NCBI GenBank assembly: GCA_963849095.1
Contig: CAWKGA010000001.1
Coordinates: 837,714 to 901,713, forward strand
DNA: 64,000 nt
Direction of reading: 5' to 3'
Origin: JASHUC01 sp963849095
GTDB lineage: Bacteria; Pseudomonadota; Gammaproteobacteria; Steroidobacterales; Steroidobacteraceae
How positions within the stretch are numbered: the stretch's first letter is position 1; the number at the start of each line of letters is the position of its first letter. Shown one piece after another: positions 50,045-58,485 of this stretch. The translations under genes and the position numbers were made by a program. The notes beneath the pieces were generated by a model, which saw only the letters and a program-made list of their open reading frames with translations, was not told the origin of the DNA and did no database searches.

Positions 50045-50419
50045 CTACACGGACCGCGTCGGCTGCACGCGATCCGGATCCTGCGGCGCGAGCCCCGTGC
50101 GCTTCGGTGAGCGCCAGTCAATCCCCTCCAGCAGCATCGATAACTGCGCCGCGCTCAACGACACCGTCCCGCTCTCGGCCCGCGGCCAGACGAACTTCGC
50201 CCCGCGCAATCGCTTGTAGAAGAGACACAGTCCGTCCTGGCTGTCCCATAAAATCTTGATCCGGTCACCGCGACGGCCTCGGAACACGAAGACCTGGCCG
50301 GAATAAGGGTTGTGGCCGAGGGCCGTCTGCACGAGCGCGCTCAGCCCCTCAAAGCCCTTGCGAAGATCGGTGAATCCGGCCGCCAGCCAGATCCTCACCC
50401 CCGCCGGTAAGCCGATCAT
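50045..50419 (-). CDS. tnpB: IS66 accessory protein TnpB
   Basis: 124 aa from the ATG at 50419, overlapping the tnpA stop by 4 nt. MIGLPAGVRIWLAAGFTDLRKGFEGLSALVQTALGHNPYSGQVFVFRGRRGDRIKILWDSQDGLCLFYKRL is the standard IS66 Orf2 sequence. Needed with TnpA and TnpC for transposition. Confidence 0.94.
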   Translation of the reverse strand: MIGLPAGVRIWLAAGFTDLRKGFEGLSALVQTALGHNPYSGQVFVFRGRRGDRIKILWDSQDGLCLFYKRLRGAKFVWPRAESGTVSLSAAQLSMLLEGIDWRSPKRTGLAPQDPDRVQPTRSV

Positions 50420-50835
50420 GGCCGGGACAGCTCCTCGAGCACCGTGCGTAGCATCCCCGCATCCACCGTCCCGCGCACACACAGCCGCCGTCCCGTCGCG
50501 AACTCCACCTCGATCGCGCCCCATCTCGTCTCGTTGGAACTGACGATGACGTCAGACGGGCGGACCTCCCGCGACAGCGCCGGCGTCGGCCGCACGCGTA
50601 CCGGCAGCAGCCGCGCTGCGCCACCGAGGCTCCGTTTGCCGCCCAACAGCCCCGCCTGATGCTGCTGGCGCCACTTCGTCAGCAGACTCGGGTGCAGCCT
50701 GTGTCGCCGGCAGACCTCGAGCTTCATCACCCCGGCCCGCTCCGACTCCCGGATGATCTCGAGCTTCTGCGCCTCGGACCACCGCCGTCGAGCTCGCCTG
50801 TCCGACCCGTCGCTGCCTGTCTTCTCTCCGCCCAC
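50416..50835 (-). CDS. tnpA: IS66 accessory protein TnpA
   Basis: 139 aa. HTH region RRARRRWSEAQKLEIIRESERAGVMKLEVCRRHRLHPSLLTKWRQQHQAGLL, then the IS66-type C-terminal part (RWGAIEVEFATGRRLCVRGTVDAGMLRTVLEEL). First gene of the IS66 operon. Confidence 0.92.
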   Translation of the reverse strand: MGGEKTGSDGSDRRARRRWSEAQKLEIIRESERAGVMKLEVCRRHRLHPSLLTKWRQQHQAGLLGGKRSLGGAARLLPVRVRPTPALSREVRPSDVIVSSNETRWGAIEVEFATGRRLCVRGTVDAGMLRTVLEELSRP

Positions 50836-50943
50836 CTTCGCCTCACTCCGTCACCGTTACGGTGATCTCACTACGAAGGCGGCATCGTCACACGCGTGCA
50901 AGCCCTCTATCCATGGGCCACGGCCACACGCTTACGCTTCTCT

Positions 50944-51565
50944 CGCGGAGAAGACCTCGGAAGGGGAGTCCATCTCGAGGGGGCAGGTGGATACTGACGG
51001 GTCCAAGTCCGTTGCTCAGGCGGCACAGGCCAATACCTCCGTGTCCATTGAGCGTGGCGGCAGCACGACCCGGAAGGCGTCGGAGACGTCCTGGAGAATC
51101 TTCCCGAGTTCCAATATGGACCAGGTGCTCACGGGGGCTTTCCTTCAGGCAGGGTTCCGCGTTACCGAGGCTGCCGACGTGGAGCCCTACAGCGGCGGAG
51201 AACTTCATGTCGCAGCCGTCCAGGACGACTACAAGAGCGGCATGGACCTGCAGTCGCAGACGCTGCGGGATGTGGAGACCGGGCTGCGTAACGCCAAGAT
51301 CCCCTACCTGGCGCTTGGCACGCTCGATGTTGGGTTTGCGAACCCGGATCCGGCCACGGGTCTGCTGCGCGTGCCGGTGACTGTGAATGCCAAGGTCCTG
51401 GACCTGCGCGACACAATCCCCGACACCGTAGCAACCGTAGGCCCGGTGCAATACGCCGGACTTGGACCGACCGAGGCGGAGGCGCAGACGAACGCGCTGA
51501 AGCTTGCCGCCCAGAACGCGGCAAGAGAACTCATCAGCCAGCTGAACAATGCTGGCATTCACTAA
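50944..51565 (+). pseudogene. Exported-protein operon gene A, right fragment
   Basis: Continuation of gene A after IS66: AEKTSEGESISRGQVDTDGSKSVAQAAQANTSVSIERGGST, then RIFPSSNMDQVLTGAFLQAGFRVTEAADVEP, IPYLALGTLDVGFANPDPATGLLRVPVTVNAKVLDL and the C-terminal helix ALKLAAQNAARELISQLNNAGI, the kind of tail seen in CsgG/LPP20-like proteins. The stop codon TAA is also part of the CTAA duplicated by IS701, so the insertion left the end of the gene intact. B and C followed A after short gaps before IS701 arrived. Confidence 0.75.
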
Positions 51566-51575
51566 TTCTACTGTG

Positions 51576-53476
51576 GTGCGCCGGGAGACCGGCAGGAGAT
51601 TGATGGTGCGAGTCCATTACGGTGAAGGAGTAGCGATCCACACCGGCCCCGAGTCATGCACAGGTGGCCGAGAGGCTGTCGGTGAAGCGTTGACAGGGGA
51701 GCATGCAGGCCAAGCATTGAGCGGCGTAAGTAAATTCCCTGGTGCCGATGCTGTCACAGTAGCAGAAGGCAATATGGCACGGCGCGACATCGCGAGCGTC
51801 GTGCTGACCCGGCGCCGTCAGAGACCTTGGAACGTATGTACGTCTTCTGCGCGGGAACCGGGAGATCCCCGTCACTGCCCTGGAGGTCCGACTTCAGGGC
51901 CGCATCGGAAAGACTTCGGTCGTAGCCGATGATGAACGGGGCGGGGAAGTCGGACTCACCGATATTACCTGCGAAGCCGGCGAACAAGGCGGGGCGATCC
52001 GTTGCGGAGCCGGTGGAGGGAAGCGGTGGGACCAAGAGGAATGCGGAACTGCAAAGCACGGTCCGGACCCAGAGCCGGGACGCCGTGTCACAGGCGCAGG
52101 ACCGCATACGTGAAGCCGTCAACAGGAACAAGAAGGGGAAGTTCACAGCGCTCCTGCATCACGTCGACATTGATGTTCTCCGGTGGGCGTTCTTCAGTTT
52201 GAAGAAGCGTGCGGCTCCGGGCGTTGATGGGGTGACATGGGGCCAGTACGAGGAGGATCTTGAGACTCGTCTCACTGGTCTTCACGCACGGGTCCATGCC
52301 GGAACGTATCGAGCGCTGCCATCCCGTCGGAGGCTTATACCGAAGACGGATGGCAGATACCGGACGCTCGGCATTGCCGCGATCGAGGACAAAATCGTTC
52401 AGGCGGCAGTGGTGGCCATTCTTACGCCGATCTATGAGGCGGAGTTTCTGGGTTTCAGCTATGGGTTCCGTCCGGGACGCAGCCAACACGATGCGTTGGA
52501 TGCCCTCGCATACGGGATAAAGACACGCAAGATCTGCTGGATTCTCGATTCCGACATCCAATCTTTCTTCGATCAGCTCAGCAGAGAATGGCTGGTGCGA
52601 TTCGTTGAATATCGGATCGGAGATCGTCGAATCATCCGCCTGATCCAGAAATGGCTGACGGCGGGCGTGCTGGAAGAGGGCCGACGGATTGAGACAACAG
52701 CGGGTACGCCTCAGGGGTCAGTGGCATCACCACTGCTCGCCAACGCCTATCTGCACTACGTCTACGATCTTTGGGTTCAGCAGTGGCGCGAGCGCCATGC
52801 AACCGGCGACATGATCGTCGTGCGTTATTGCGACGATAGTATTGTCGGCTTCCAGCATCGGCAGGATGCGGAGCGTTTCCTGAATGATCTGCGAGAACGA
52901 CTCGGAAAGTTCGCACTGAATCTCCACCCGGAAAAGACACGACTGATCGAGTTCGGCCGACATGCGGCTGAGGATCGGGCGAGTCGCGGGGACGGTCGGC
53001 CAGAGGCCTTCGATTTCCTCGGTCTAACGCACATTTGCGGGACCAAGAAGGATGGCAAGACGTTCCAGCTGTGGCGGCGGTCTCAACGCAAGCGGTTTCG
53101 GGTAAAGCTCAAGGACGTGAAGGTCGCGCTCAGGCGTCGATCCCATTTGCCACTCGCCGAGCAGGGAGCATGGCTCGCGACGGTTGTGCGCGGCTATTTT
53201 GCCTACCACGCCGTTCCGACCAACTTCAAAGCCCTCTGCGACTTCCGCCGCTATGCCGTCTGGCACTGGTATCGAGCGCTTCGGCGCCGTAGCCAGCGCT
53301 GGCGACGAACATGGCAGTGGATGCGAGTATTGGCGAATCGATATCTTCCGTCGGTCCGCATCTTACATCCATGGCCGGAACAACGATTCCACGTCCAACA
53401 CTCAAGGTAGGAGCCGTATGCGTCACCGCGCACGTACGGATCTGTACAGGGGGCGGCGAGTAATCGCTGTCCCTAC
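51576..53476 (+). mobile_element. Group II intron (about 1.9 kb)
   Basis: Starts GTGCGCCGGGAGACCGGCAG, a canonical GUGYG 5' end. Encodes a maturase/reverse transcriptase in the domain IV position. Domain V is visible at about 53411-53442 (GAGCCGTATGCG-TCACCG-CGCACGTACGGATC, with the AGC triad), followed by a domain VI hairpin ending ..TCCCTAC. The exact 3' end is uncertain by about 4 nt because TGTG occurs on both sides. The site is inside the left inverted repeat of IS701, between TTCTACTGTG and (TGTG)ACGCAC. Confidence 0.85.
51929..53410 (+). CDS. ltrA: Group II intron reverse transcriptase/maturase
   Basis: 493 aa from the ATG at 51929. RT domain about residues 55-330: RIPKTDGRYRTLGIAAIEDKIVQAAVVAILTPIYEAEFLGFSYGFRPGRSQHDAL, then DSDIQSFFDQLS, TPQGSVASPLLANAYLHYVYD and the active site VVRYCDDSIVGF (YCDD rather than the common YADD). 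The maturase (GIIM) domain about 380-470 includes WLATVVRGYFAYHAVPTN. No HNH endonuclease domain, so retrohoming into a free DNA end or single strand is likely. Intact. Confidence 0.93.
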   Translation: MMNGAGKSDSPILPAKPANKAGRSVAEPVEGSGGTKRNAELQSTVRTQSRDAVSQAQDRIREAVNRNKKGKFTALLHHVDIDVLRWAFFSLKKRAAPGVDGVTWGQYEEDLETRLTGLHARVHAGTYRALPSRRRLIPKTDGRYRTLGIAAIEDKIVQAAVVAILTPIYEAEFLGFSYGFRPGRSQHDALDALAYGIKTRKICWILDSDIQSFFDQLSREWLVRFVEYRIGDRRIIRLIQKWLTAGVLEEGRRIETTAGTPQGSVASPLLANAYLHYVYDLWVQQWRERHATGDMIVVRYCDDSIVGFQHRQDAERFLNDLRERLGKFALNLHPEKTRLIEFGRHAAEDRASRGDGRPEAFDFLGLTHICGTKKDGKTFQLWRRSQRKRFRVKLKDVKVALRRRSHLPLAEQGAWLATVVRGYFAYHAVPTNFKALCDFRRYAVWHWYRALRRRSQRWRRTWQWMRVLANRYLPSVRILHPWPEQRFHVQHSR

Positions 53477-53545
53477 TGTGACGCACATAATTTCATTGCG
53501 TAGCGTACACTGCACAGACTATTTAAAGTAAATTCTAGGTACGCT

Positions 53546-54922
53546 ATGGATATGGAATCGCGGTTTCAACGATTTTCCGCAACGATTACGGCTGTGTTGG
53601 CACACGTGGATCGCGTGAAGCCGGCGAGTTTGTATTTGCAGGGATTGATCATGCCGGGGGATCGAAAGAGTGTAGAACCGATGGCGGCGCGGCTGCGTCC
53701 TCAGGCCGTTGAAGCCACTCACAACTCGATGCATCACTTGGTGGCGAACTCCCCGTGGAGCGATTCGGCGGTGCTGGAAGCGGTGGCCGCAGAGTTGGTG
53801 CCGCAATTGACGAAGGAGCGCGAGGAGCCGGTCTTTTGGATTCTCGACGACACCGGGATGGCCAAGAAAGGCACCGAGTCGGTGGGCGTGGCGCACCAAT
53901 ACTGCGGGCAGCTGGGTAAGCAGGAGAATTGCCGCACGGCGGTGAGTCTGACGCTCGCCACGAAAGAGGGCAGCGTTCCGCTGCAGTATCAACTGTATCT
54001 GCCGAAAGAATGGACTGACGATCCGGCCCGCTGTCGAGCGGCCGGCGTACCGATACAGATCGGTTTTGCCACCAAGAATGAGATTGCCCGGCAACACGTG
54101 GCGGCCGCATTGGCCGCCGGCACGCCGCGGGGCATCGTGCTGAGCGATGCGGCGTATGGAGATGAGGCGGGGTTTCGCGATTACCTGACGCAGGAAAAAC
54201 TCTTGTATGCCTTGGGCATTCGTCCGGCCACCGGTGTGTGGTGGGGCAAGCATCAGCCGGGGCCGACACCGGCGCCGGCGGCGCGGGGTCGCGCCCGAAC
54301 GCGGCTCGTGCGCGATGAAGCGCATCAACCGATCGCGGTGAAGGCGTTGGCCTTGGCACTGCCGAAAGGAGTGTATCGAACGATCACGTGGCGTGAAGGC
54401 ACGAGCGAGCCGCTCAGTTCGCGCTTTGCCCGCGTGCGGGTCACGACGGCGCATGAGAATCAGCCCCGCGAACCGGAGTGGTTGGTGATCGAGTGGCCGC
54501 TGAATGAAGCGGAACCCACCCGTTACTTTCTCTCGACACTGCCGCACGCGACCTCCTTCAAAACCTTGGTGAACACGATCAAAGCACGCTGGCGCATCGA
54601 GCGCGATTACCAGGAGCTGAAACAGGAAGTCGGCCTGGGACAGTATGAAGGACGCAACTGGCGCGGCTTTCATCATCACGCCACCTTATGCATTGCGGCG
54701 TATGCCTTTCTGATGATGGAGCGGTTGCGCGGCCTGGATAAAACGCCGGTGGACATGAAGCGGCTGAAGTATCCGAAATATTCGGCGAGCGCGCCGTTCG
54801 CACCCATGCAAAGACATGTGCCCTGGTCGATCGCCACCATCCGTTTTCGGTTGGCCGGAATGATTGCTCACACCTTGGGTCTGAACATGGTGGGTGGCCG
54901 CGGTGCGCGAAAAACTGCATGA
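53546..54922 (+). CDS. IS701-family transposase
   Basis: 458 aa. N-terminal FSATITAVLAHVDRVKPASLYLQGLIMPGDRKSVEPMAARL, catalytic WILDDTGMAKKGTESVGVAHQYCGQLGKQENCRTAVSLTLA (first Asp), GIVLSDAAYGDEAGFRDYL (second Asp), RWRIERDYQELKQEVGLGQYEGRNWRGFHHHATLCIAAYAFL (Glu region), the classical IS701/DUF4322-type layout. Complete and probably functional, but the left inverted repeat of its element is now split by the intron. Confidence 0.93.
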   Translation: MDMESRFQRFSATITAVLAHVDRVKPASLYLQGLIMPGDRKSVEPMAARLRPQAVEATHNSMHHLVANSPWSDSAVLEAVAAELVPQLTKEREEPVFWILDDTGMAKKGTESVGVAHQYCGQLGKQENCRTAVSLTLATKEGSVPLQYQLYLPKEWTDDPARCRAAGVPIQIGFATKNEIARQHVAAALAAGTPRGIVLSDAAYGDEAGFRDYLTQEKLLYALGIRPATGVWWGKHQPGPTPAPAARGRARTRLVRDEAHQPIAVKALALALPKGVYRTITWREGTSEPLSSRFARVRVTTAHENQPREPEWLVIEWPLNEAEPTRYFLSTLPHATSFKTLVNTIKARWRIERDYQELKQEVGLGQYEGRNWRGFHHHATLCIAAYAFLMMERLRGLDKTPVDMKRLKYPKYSASAPFAPMQRHVPWSIATIRFRLAGMIAHTLGLNMVGGRGARKTA

Positions 54923-54942
54923 AATTTCCTGCCACAGTAGAA

Positions 54943-54946
54943 CTAA
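54943..54946 (+). repeat. IS701 target-site duplication, right copy
   Basis: CTAA, matching the CTAA at 51562-51565 that contains the stop codon of gene A. Fits the 4-bp YTAR target of IS701. Confidence 0.8.
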
Positions 54947-54972
54947 CCAAAAAGATCAAGGAGAGAAGGACC

Positions 54973-55608
54973 ATGAAGAAGAACATTACAGCGCTGGTCG
55001 TTGCGGCCTTGATGATCGGCATTCCGACCATCGGAGTCAGCCAGATCCCGTCGTTCGGTGGTTTTGGCTCAAAGCTGAGTGGCGGCGGTGACTTGTCCGG
55101 CCAGCAGCATAATCTCGTGAGGTCCTACGTTGCTGGCGGCAAGGACGTCCTGTCCTCTCAGTCGAAACTGCTTGAGGCCCTGGGCCTGAAGGATCAGGCT
55201 GCGACGGCGCAAGCCACTGCCAACGCTCTAGGGGAGGGTGCTACAGCGCAGAATCTGGAGGATGCCAACAAGGTTCAGTCGGACAGTTCCACTGCGCTCT
55301 CCGATGCGCTGAAGAACCAGAATGTGACCCTGGACGCGCAGGCCAAGCAGACCTACACGCAGGGTCTGGTGCTACTGGCTTCCGGTCTGATCAAGTACAC
55401 GGGAATGAGGCAGGGCGTCGCCAACTTCTCGAAGGGTCTCACAGGTCCGGGCGCGCTGCAGGCCGGAGCGAAGCTCCAGGCTGGTGCTTACATCGTCAGG
55501 ACCCTGCCGAGCTCCATCTCCAACACTACCTCGACGCTCAGCAGTGCCGTCAGCTTCGCCAGGAGCCACGGCATTGAGGTTCCCCCTGACGCCACTGCGG
55601 CCCTCTAG
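54973..55608 (+). CDS. Exported-protein operon gene B
   Basis: 211 aa from the ATG at 54973 (AAGGAGAG 8-15 nt upstream). Signal peptide MKKNITALVVAALMIGIPTIGVSQ. The mature protein starts with a Gly-rich stretch (FGGFGSKLSGGGDLSGQQ) and is otherwise helical: VRSYVAGGKDVLSSQSKLLEALGLKDQAATAQATANALGEG, TALSDALKNQNVTLDAQAKQTYTQGLVLLASGLIKYTGM. No cysteines in the mature part that I see, and no catalytic motif. I do not recognise the family. Before IS701 it lay 26 bp after A, and C follows after 26 bp, so A-B-C is one operon of periplasmic or surface proteins. Confidence 0.8.
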   Translation: MKKNITALVVAALMIGIPTIGVSQIPSFGGFGSKLSGGGDLSGQQHNLVRSYVAGGKDVLSSQSKLLEALGLKDQAATAQATANALGEGATAQNLEDANKVQSDSSTALSDALKNQNVTLDAQAKQTYTQGLVLLASGLIKYTGMRQGVANFSKGLTGPGALQAGAKLQAGAYIVRTLPSSISNTTSTLSSAVSFARSHGIEVPPDATAAL

Positions 55609-55634
55609 CGCAAGTCCTCCGGAGCACGGACAAC

Positions 55635-57083
55635 ATGCGGAAGAACATTGCCCCCTTTATCCTTGCTGGCGCTTTGGCCCTAACGGCCTGCACCAAGAAG
55701 ACTGAAACCAAAGCGGTGGATTCGGCCACTACAGCTTCGGAGGCCTCGCCTGTCACGCCCTTGCCGGATGTCGGCAAGATTGAGCACGTCCAGGTCTCTA
55801 CCCAGGGCATCGGGGAGACACCGGATGCCGCCGTACAGGAAGCGCTGCGACTGGCGGTGATGGAGGTCAACGGGGAGTCCATTGACGCGGGATCCATCGC
55901 GGTCAAGTTCGGCCTGGACGTCGCTTCCGGTCAGACGGAGGAGTCGCTGCGCGGCTCCGCCTTCGCCGAGGCGGTTGCTTCAAGGTCCAAAGGCACCATC
56001 AGCAACTTCAAGCTGGTGAGCCTCATCGAGCCGACCGCTGCCGGTCAGCCGTATAGGGCCAACATTGAGGCGTCAATCGCGAAGTTCACCGCCCCCGCGG
56101 ACTCGAAGAAAATCAAGATCGTCGTCTCGCCGCTGCGCGTCTCAGCCAATGTGTTCGATGTCGGCGGTACCGAGTTTCCGGCTGCAAAGATCGCAGAGGA
56201 GGTTCGGCAGCGTCTGATTGATGCGCTCACCGCCACAGGGCGGTTCAGCGTGCTGGACCGCGATTTCGGCCCCGAGGTTCAATCCGAACTGGACCTGGTC
56301 GCTTCTGGGCAGACCCCCAATGATGAGATGGCAAAACTGAACCAGACCTTGGGCGCCGACATCGTCTGGGTGGGCACGATTAATGATTTCGGCTATCACC
56401 GGAATGCACGGCATCTACAGATGAGTGGCCGCGACCTTGTCAGCTACTCCGGTGGCTGGTCCGTGTCGCACCGCATTCTGAACGTCTCGACGCGACAGAT
56501 TATGCTCTCCGACACCCTGCAGGAGGAGTTGGCTCCAACCGAGCCGACGACGATGGACCGCGGGGTGGACGGTGCGCAGCTGACGGCAAGAATGGAATCG
56601 GAGGTTGTAGACCGGGCGGTCTCGGCGATCCTCTCACGGACGTTCCCGCTTGTGGTGGTATCGAAGGATGGCACCAATGTCATCCTGAGTCAGGGCGGGC
56701 AGGCGGTTAAGGTCGGTGCCAGCTACGCAATCGTCTCCATGGGCAAGGAGCTGAAAGATCCGCAGACCGGAGAATCGCTGGGTCGTACAGAGACCCCATG
56801 CTGCGATGTCGTCATTGATCGGGTATCGAGCAAGCTGGCGTATGGCCATCTTGAGAACGTCAAGATCGCTTTGGACTCGGTTGACCCGACTGGTTTACAG
56901 GTCCGGGACGAACTGAAGCTTCAAGCGAACGTCAACTCAATCGCTGTAGCACCTTCGACGCAGAGTTCGCCAGCCTCGCCGTCGGCAACCACACGCAAGG
57001 CCGTGGCGGCACAGAGTGAACTTCTGGCTGTGCCGGCGCTGCCTACCGAGAAAGAAAGTTCTGACGACAGCAAGAAATGGTAG
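55635..57083 (+). CDS. Exported-protein operon gene C: FlgT/CsgG-like lipoprotein
   Basis: 482 aa. Lipoprotein signal FILAGALALTACTKK (lipobox LTAC). Three parts recall flagellar assembly protein FlgT. N-domain: HVQVSTQGIGETPDAAVQEALRLAVMEVNGESI (residues about 50-150). Middle CsgG/TolB-like domain: KIKIVVSPLRVSANVFDVGGTEFPAAKIAEEVRQRLIDALTATGRFSVLDRDFG..MAKLNQTLGADIVWVGTINDF (about 155-330). C-domain: LVVVSKDGTNVILSQGGQAVKVGASYAIVSMGKELKDPQTGESLGRTETPCCDVVIDRV (about 335-420). A Pro/Ser-rich tail follows. No flagellar genes are near, so a secretion- or envelope-related role outside flagella is likely. Intact. Confidence 0.82.
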   Translation: MRKNIAPFILAGALALTACTKKTETKAVDSATTASEASPVTPLPDVGKIEHVQVSTQGIGETPDAAVQEALRLAVMEVNGESIDAGSIAVKFGLDVASGQTEESLRGSAFAEAVASRSKGTISNFKLVSLIEPTAAGQPYRANIEASIAKFTAPADSKKIKIVVSPLRVSANVFDVGGTEFPAAKIAEEVRQRLIDALTATGRFSVLDRDFGPEVQSELDLVASGQTPNDEMAKLNQTLGADIVWVGTINDFGYHRNARHLQMSGRDLVSYSGGWSVSHRILNVSTRQIMLSDTLQEELAPTEPTTMDRGVDGAQLTARMESEVVDRAVSAILSRTFPLVVVSKDGTNVILSQGGQAVKVGASYAIVSMGKELKDPQTGESLGRTETPCCDVVIDRVSSKLAYGHLENVKIALDSVDPTGLQVRDELKLQANVNSIAVAPSTQSSPASPSATTRKAVAAQSELLAVPALPTEKESSDDSKKW

Positions 57084-57118
57084 CGGCCGGACCGCCTGTA
57101 AAGGGCCGTTCCAGGGCG

Positions 57119-57137
57119 GGCATGCAGTGAGCATGCC
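57119..57137. terminator. Hairpin after gene C
   Basis: GGCATGC-AGTGA-GCATGCC, 7-bp perfect stem about 35 bp after the stop of gene C. No T-run, so only a possible transcription end. The 219-bp gap up to the convergent gene ending at 57303 holds nothing else that I can support. Confidence 0.35.
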
Positions 57138-57302
57138 TGTGAACGGGCGCCGAAGATTGAGCAGGTTTTGAACGGAATCGGCGTCGCACCATAGCCAGGC
57201 GGAAATAGCTGTCTTCCGAGTTCGATCAATTACTTGCGCTGTAAGCAGCTAGTCTCGATTGAACGCCGCTCCCTGGTCAACGTTCAATGTCGGTTCACAA
57301 CT

Positions 57303-57539
57303 TTACCGCTTCCTGGTTTGAATCGGTGCGAGCGTGATGAACTTGTCGTTCTCGTGGACAACCTCACAGGGCACCGACAGCGGCGGAGTGTGACCTGGCA
57401 GGCGGCCCAGCGCATCGAGATCAACAATGGCCAAGCCGAGCTTCACCCGTCGGGTAATCAGCTCTCGACACCATACCGCATGCTTGCCGGTCTGCACGTA
57501 GTCACAGTCACAGCCTCGCGGGCGCTTCGTGATCGGCAT
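57303..57539 (-). CDS. Small Cys-rich plasmid-type hypothetical protein
   Basis: 78 aa. The N-terminus has a Cys/His cluster (RGCDCDYVQTGKHAVWC) that could bind a metal; then LITRRVKLGLAIVDLDALGRLPGHTPPLSVPCEVVHENDKFITLAPI. Last gene of the minus-strand operon that includes klcA and radC; 12 bp after the preceding gene. No recognised family; its place suggests a host-takeover or anti-defence role, which is inference. Confidence 0.6.
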   Translation of the reverse strand: MPITKRPRGCDCDYVQTGKHAVWCRELITRRVKLGLAIVDLDALGRLPGHTPPLSVPCEVVHENDKFITLAPIQTRKR

Positions 57540-57551
57540 TTTGTGGTTGCT

Positions 57552-57770
57552 TCAGATTGCGACGTTGACGATCTCGCCGAGGCCGTCGGCGCGCTTGATC
57601 TCGACCCGCAGACAGCATGTGTCGAGATTCGACCCTTCCGAGAAAACCTCTACCCACCAGCGGACAAGCTTGCCGCGCCCCTGCGCTGCCGAGCGCGCCT
57701 CGTTCGACAGCTCGCGCAGGGTGTAGTGGGTCGCGCGGTTCGTGCTGACGTTGCGGACAACCAGGTTCAT
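57552..57770 (-). CDS. Small plasmid-type hypothetical protein
   Basis: 72 aa, MNLVVRNVSTNRATHYTLRELSNEARSAAQGRGKLVRWWVEVFSEGSNLDTCCLRVEIKRADGLGEIVNVAI. Basic in the first half, beta-type in the second; CC pair near residue 52. In the same minus-strand operon. Not recognised. Confidence 0.55.
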   Translation of the reverse strand: MNLVVRNVSTNRATHYTLRELSNEARSAAQGRGKLVRWWVEVFSEGSNLDTCCLRVEIKRADGLGEIVNVAI

Positions 57771-57793
57771 GGCGCTCTACTTCGATATCGCTA

Positions 57794-58015
57794 TCAGCTA
57801 CCGACCTTCTTCAGCCGGCCGTCGATGAAGCTGTAGTTCACGGGCTCGGTGGATTCGACCAGGCGCGCATCGACAACCAGGATCCATCGCGACCGCAGAT
57901 GTTGCGCATACTGCTCCGCCTCCTTCCGCGTCGCGAACCGCATGGCGCTACCGCGCCACTCCCCGCTGAGGTTGGCGATGACTTCGACGGCGAAGCTACA
58001 GGCCGTAGTATTCAC
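57794..58015 (-). CDS. Small plasmid-type hypothetical protein
   Basis: 73 aa. The pattern SFAVEVIANLSGEWRGSAMRFATRKEAEQYAQHLRSRWILVVDARLVESTEPVNYSFIDGRL is one I know as a common small protein near klcA/ardB on conjugative plasmids; it has no described function. 23 bp after it the next operon gene starts. Confidence 0.7.
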   Translation of the reverse strand: MNTTACSFAVEVIANLSGEWRGSAMRFATRKEAEQYAQHLRSRWILVVDARLVESTEPVNYSFIDGRLKKVGS

Positions 58016-58089
58016 GTGCCGCCTCCAATCTGCGCTCGGTCATCTCCATGACGAGGATGCCGCCGGCTTGCCGCATGTAGCGTCCATGC

Positions 58090-58485
58090 CTAATCTATCG
58101 CGGCGAAGATCTGGCTAGCCTCGGCGTGCTCAATTGCGTACTCCCGCAGCCAGTGGTAGTGGTCCATGATGGCTTCATCCATCACCTGCAAGCTCAGATG
58201 CGAGAGCGCGTAGAGCGTCACCGTGATACCGAAAGCGTCCCCGCTCATGGTGTCGCGGAAGTAGTTTTCGGCCCACGCTACATCGTAAGGAACATCGGAA
58301 TCCGGCGCCATGTAGAAGCCGCCGTTCGACAGCTCGTAGAATTCCCAGTAGCCGCCCTCGTAGGTGGCGGAGAGCTTGCACGCCCAGGTGAACACGGCCT
58401 GCTCCACCAGCACGCAACGAGTGCCGAAGTGCTTCGGCGATGTCCGTAGGCGCTTGCCGTCTGGGACTTTCGTGCTCGTAATCAT
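58090..58485 (-). CDS. klcA: KlcA/ArdB-type antirestriction protein
   Basis: 131 aa from the ATG at 58485, overlapping the previous stop by 4 nt. Family sequence: HFGTRCVLVEQAVFTWACKLSATYEGGYWEFYELSNGGFYMAPDSDVPYDVAWAENYFRDTMSGDAFGITVTLYALSHLSLQV..YHWLREYAIEHAEASQIFAAID. ArdB/KlcA proteins protect incoming plasmid DNA from type I restriction in vivo by an indirect mechanism. The start is slightly different from typical (extra basic N-terminus) but all the conserved blocks are present. Confidence 0.92.
   Translation of the reverse strand: MITSTKVPDGKRLRTSPKHFGTRCVLVEQAVFTWACKLSATYEGGYWEFYELSNGGFYMAPDSDVPYDVAWAENYFRDTMSGDAFGITVTLYALSHLSLQVMDEAIMDHYHWLREYAIEHAEASQIFAAID

Larger units (their letters stand above)
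47987..50935 (-). mobile_element. IS66-family insertion sequence
   Basis: 2,949 bp, ends GTAAGCGTGTGGCCGTGGCC (left) and its complement (right; one mismatch over 27 bp), flanked by the perfect 8-bp duplication GCTTCTCT. Contains tnpA, tnpB, tnpC and one small downstream gene on the minus strand. Complete and recent by appearance. Confidence 0.95.
51566..54942 (+). mobile_element. IS701-family insertion sequence carrying a group II intron
   Basis: Ends TTCTACTGTG (51566-51575) and CACAGTAGAA (54933-54942), perfect 10-bp inverted repeats, flanked by CTAA (51562-51565 and 54943-54946), which fits the YTAR duplication of IS701. Without the group II intron that sits in its left end the IS is about 1.48 kb. 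Just inside, ACGCACATAATTTCATTGC (left) resembles the inner right end GGAAATTTCATGC read in complement. Confidence 0.85.

Noticed and set aside
51568..53480. CTACTGTG on both sides of the intron read as an 8-bp target duplication of a separate IS
   Set aside because: Extending outward gives perfect TTCTACTGTG/CACAGTAGAA ends with a CTAA duplication for one IS701 that spans the intron, which explains all the repeats.
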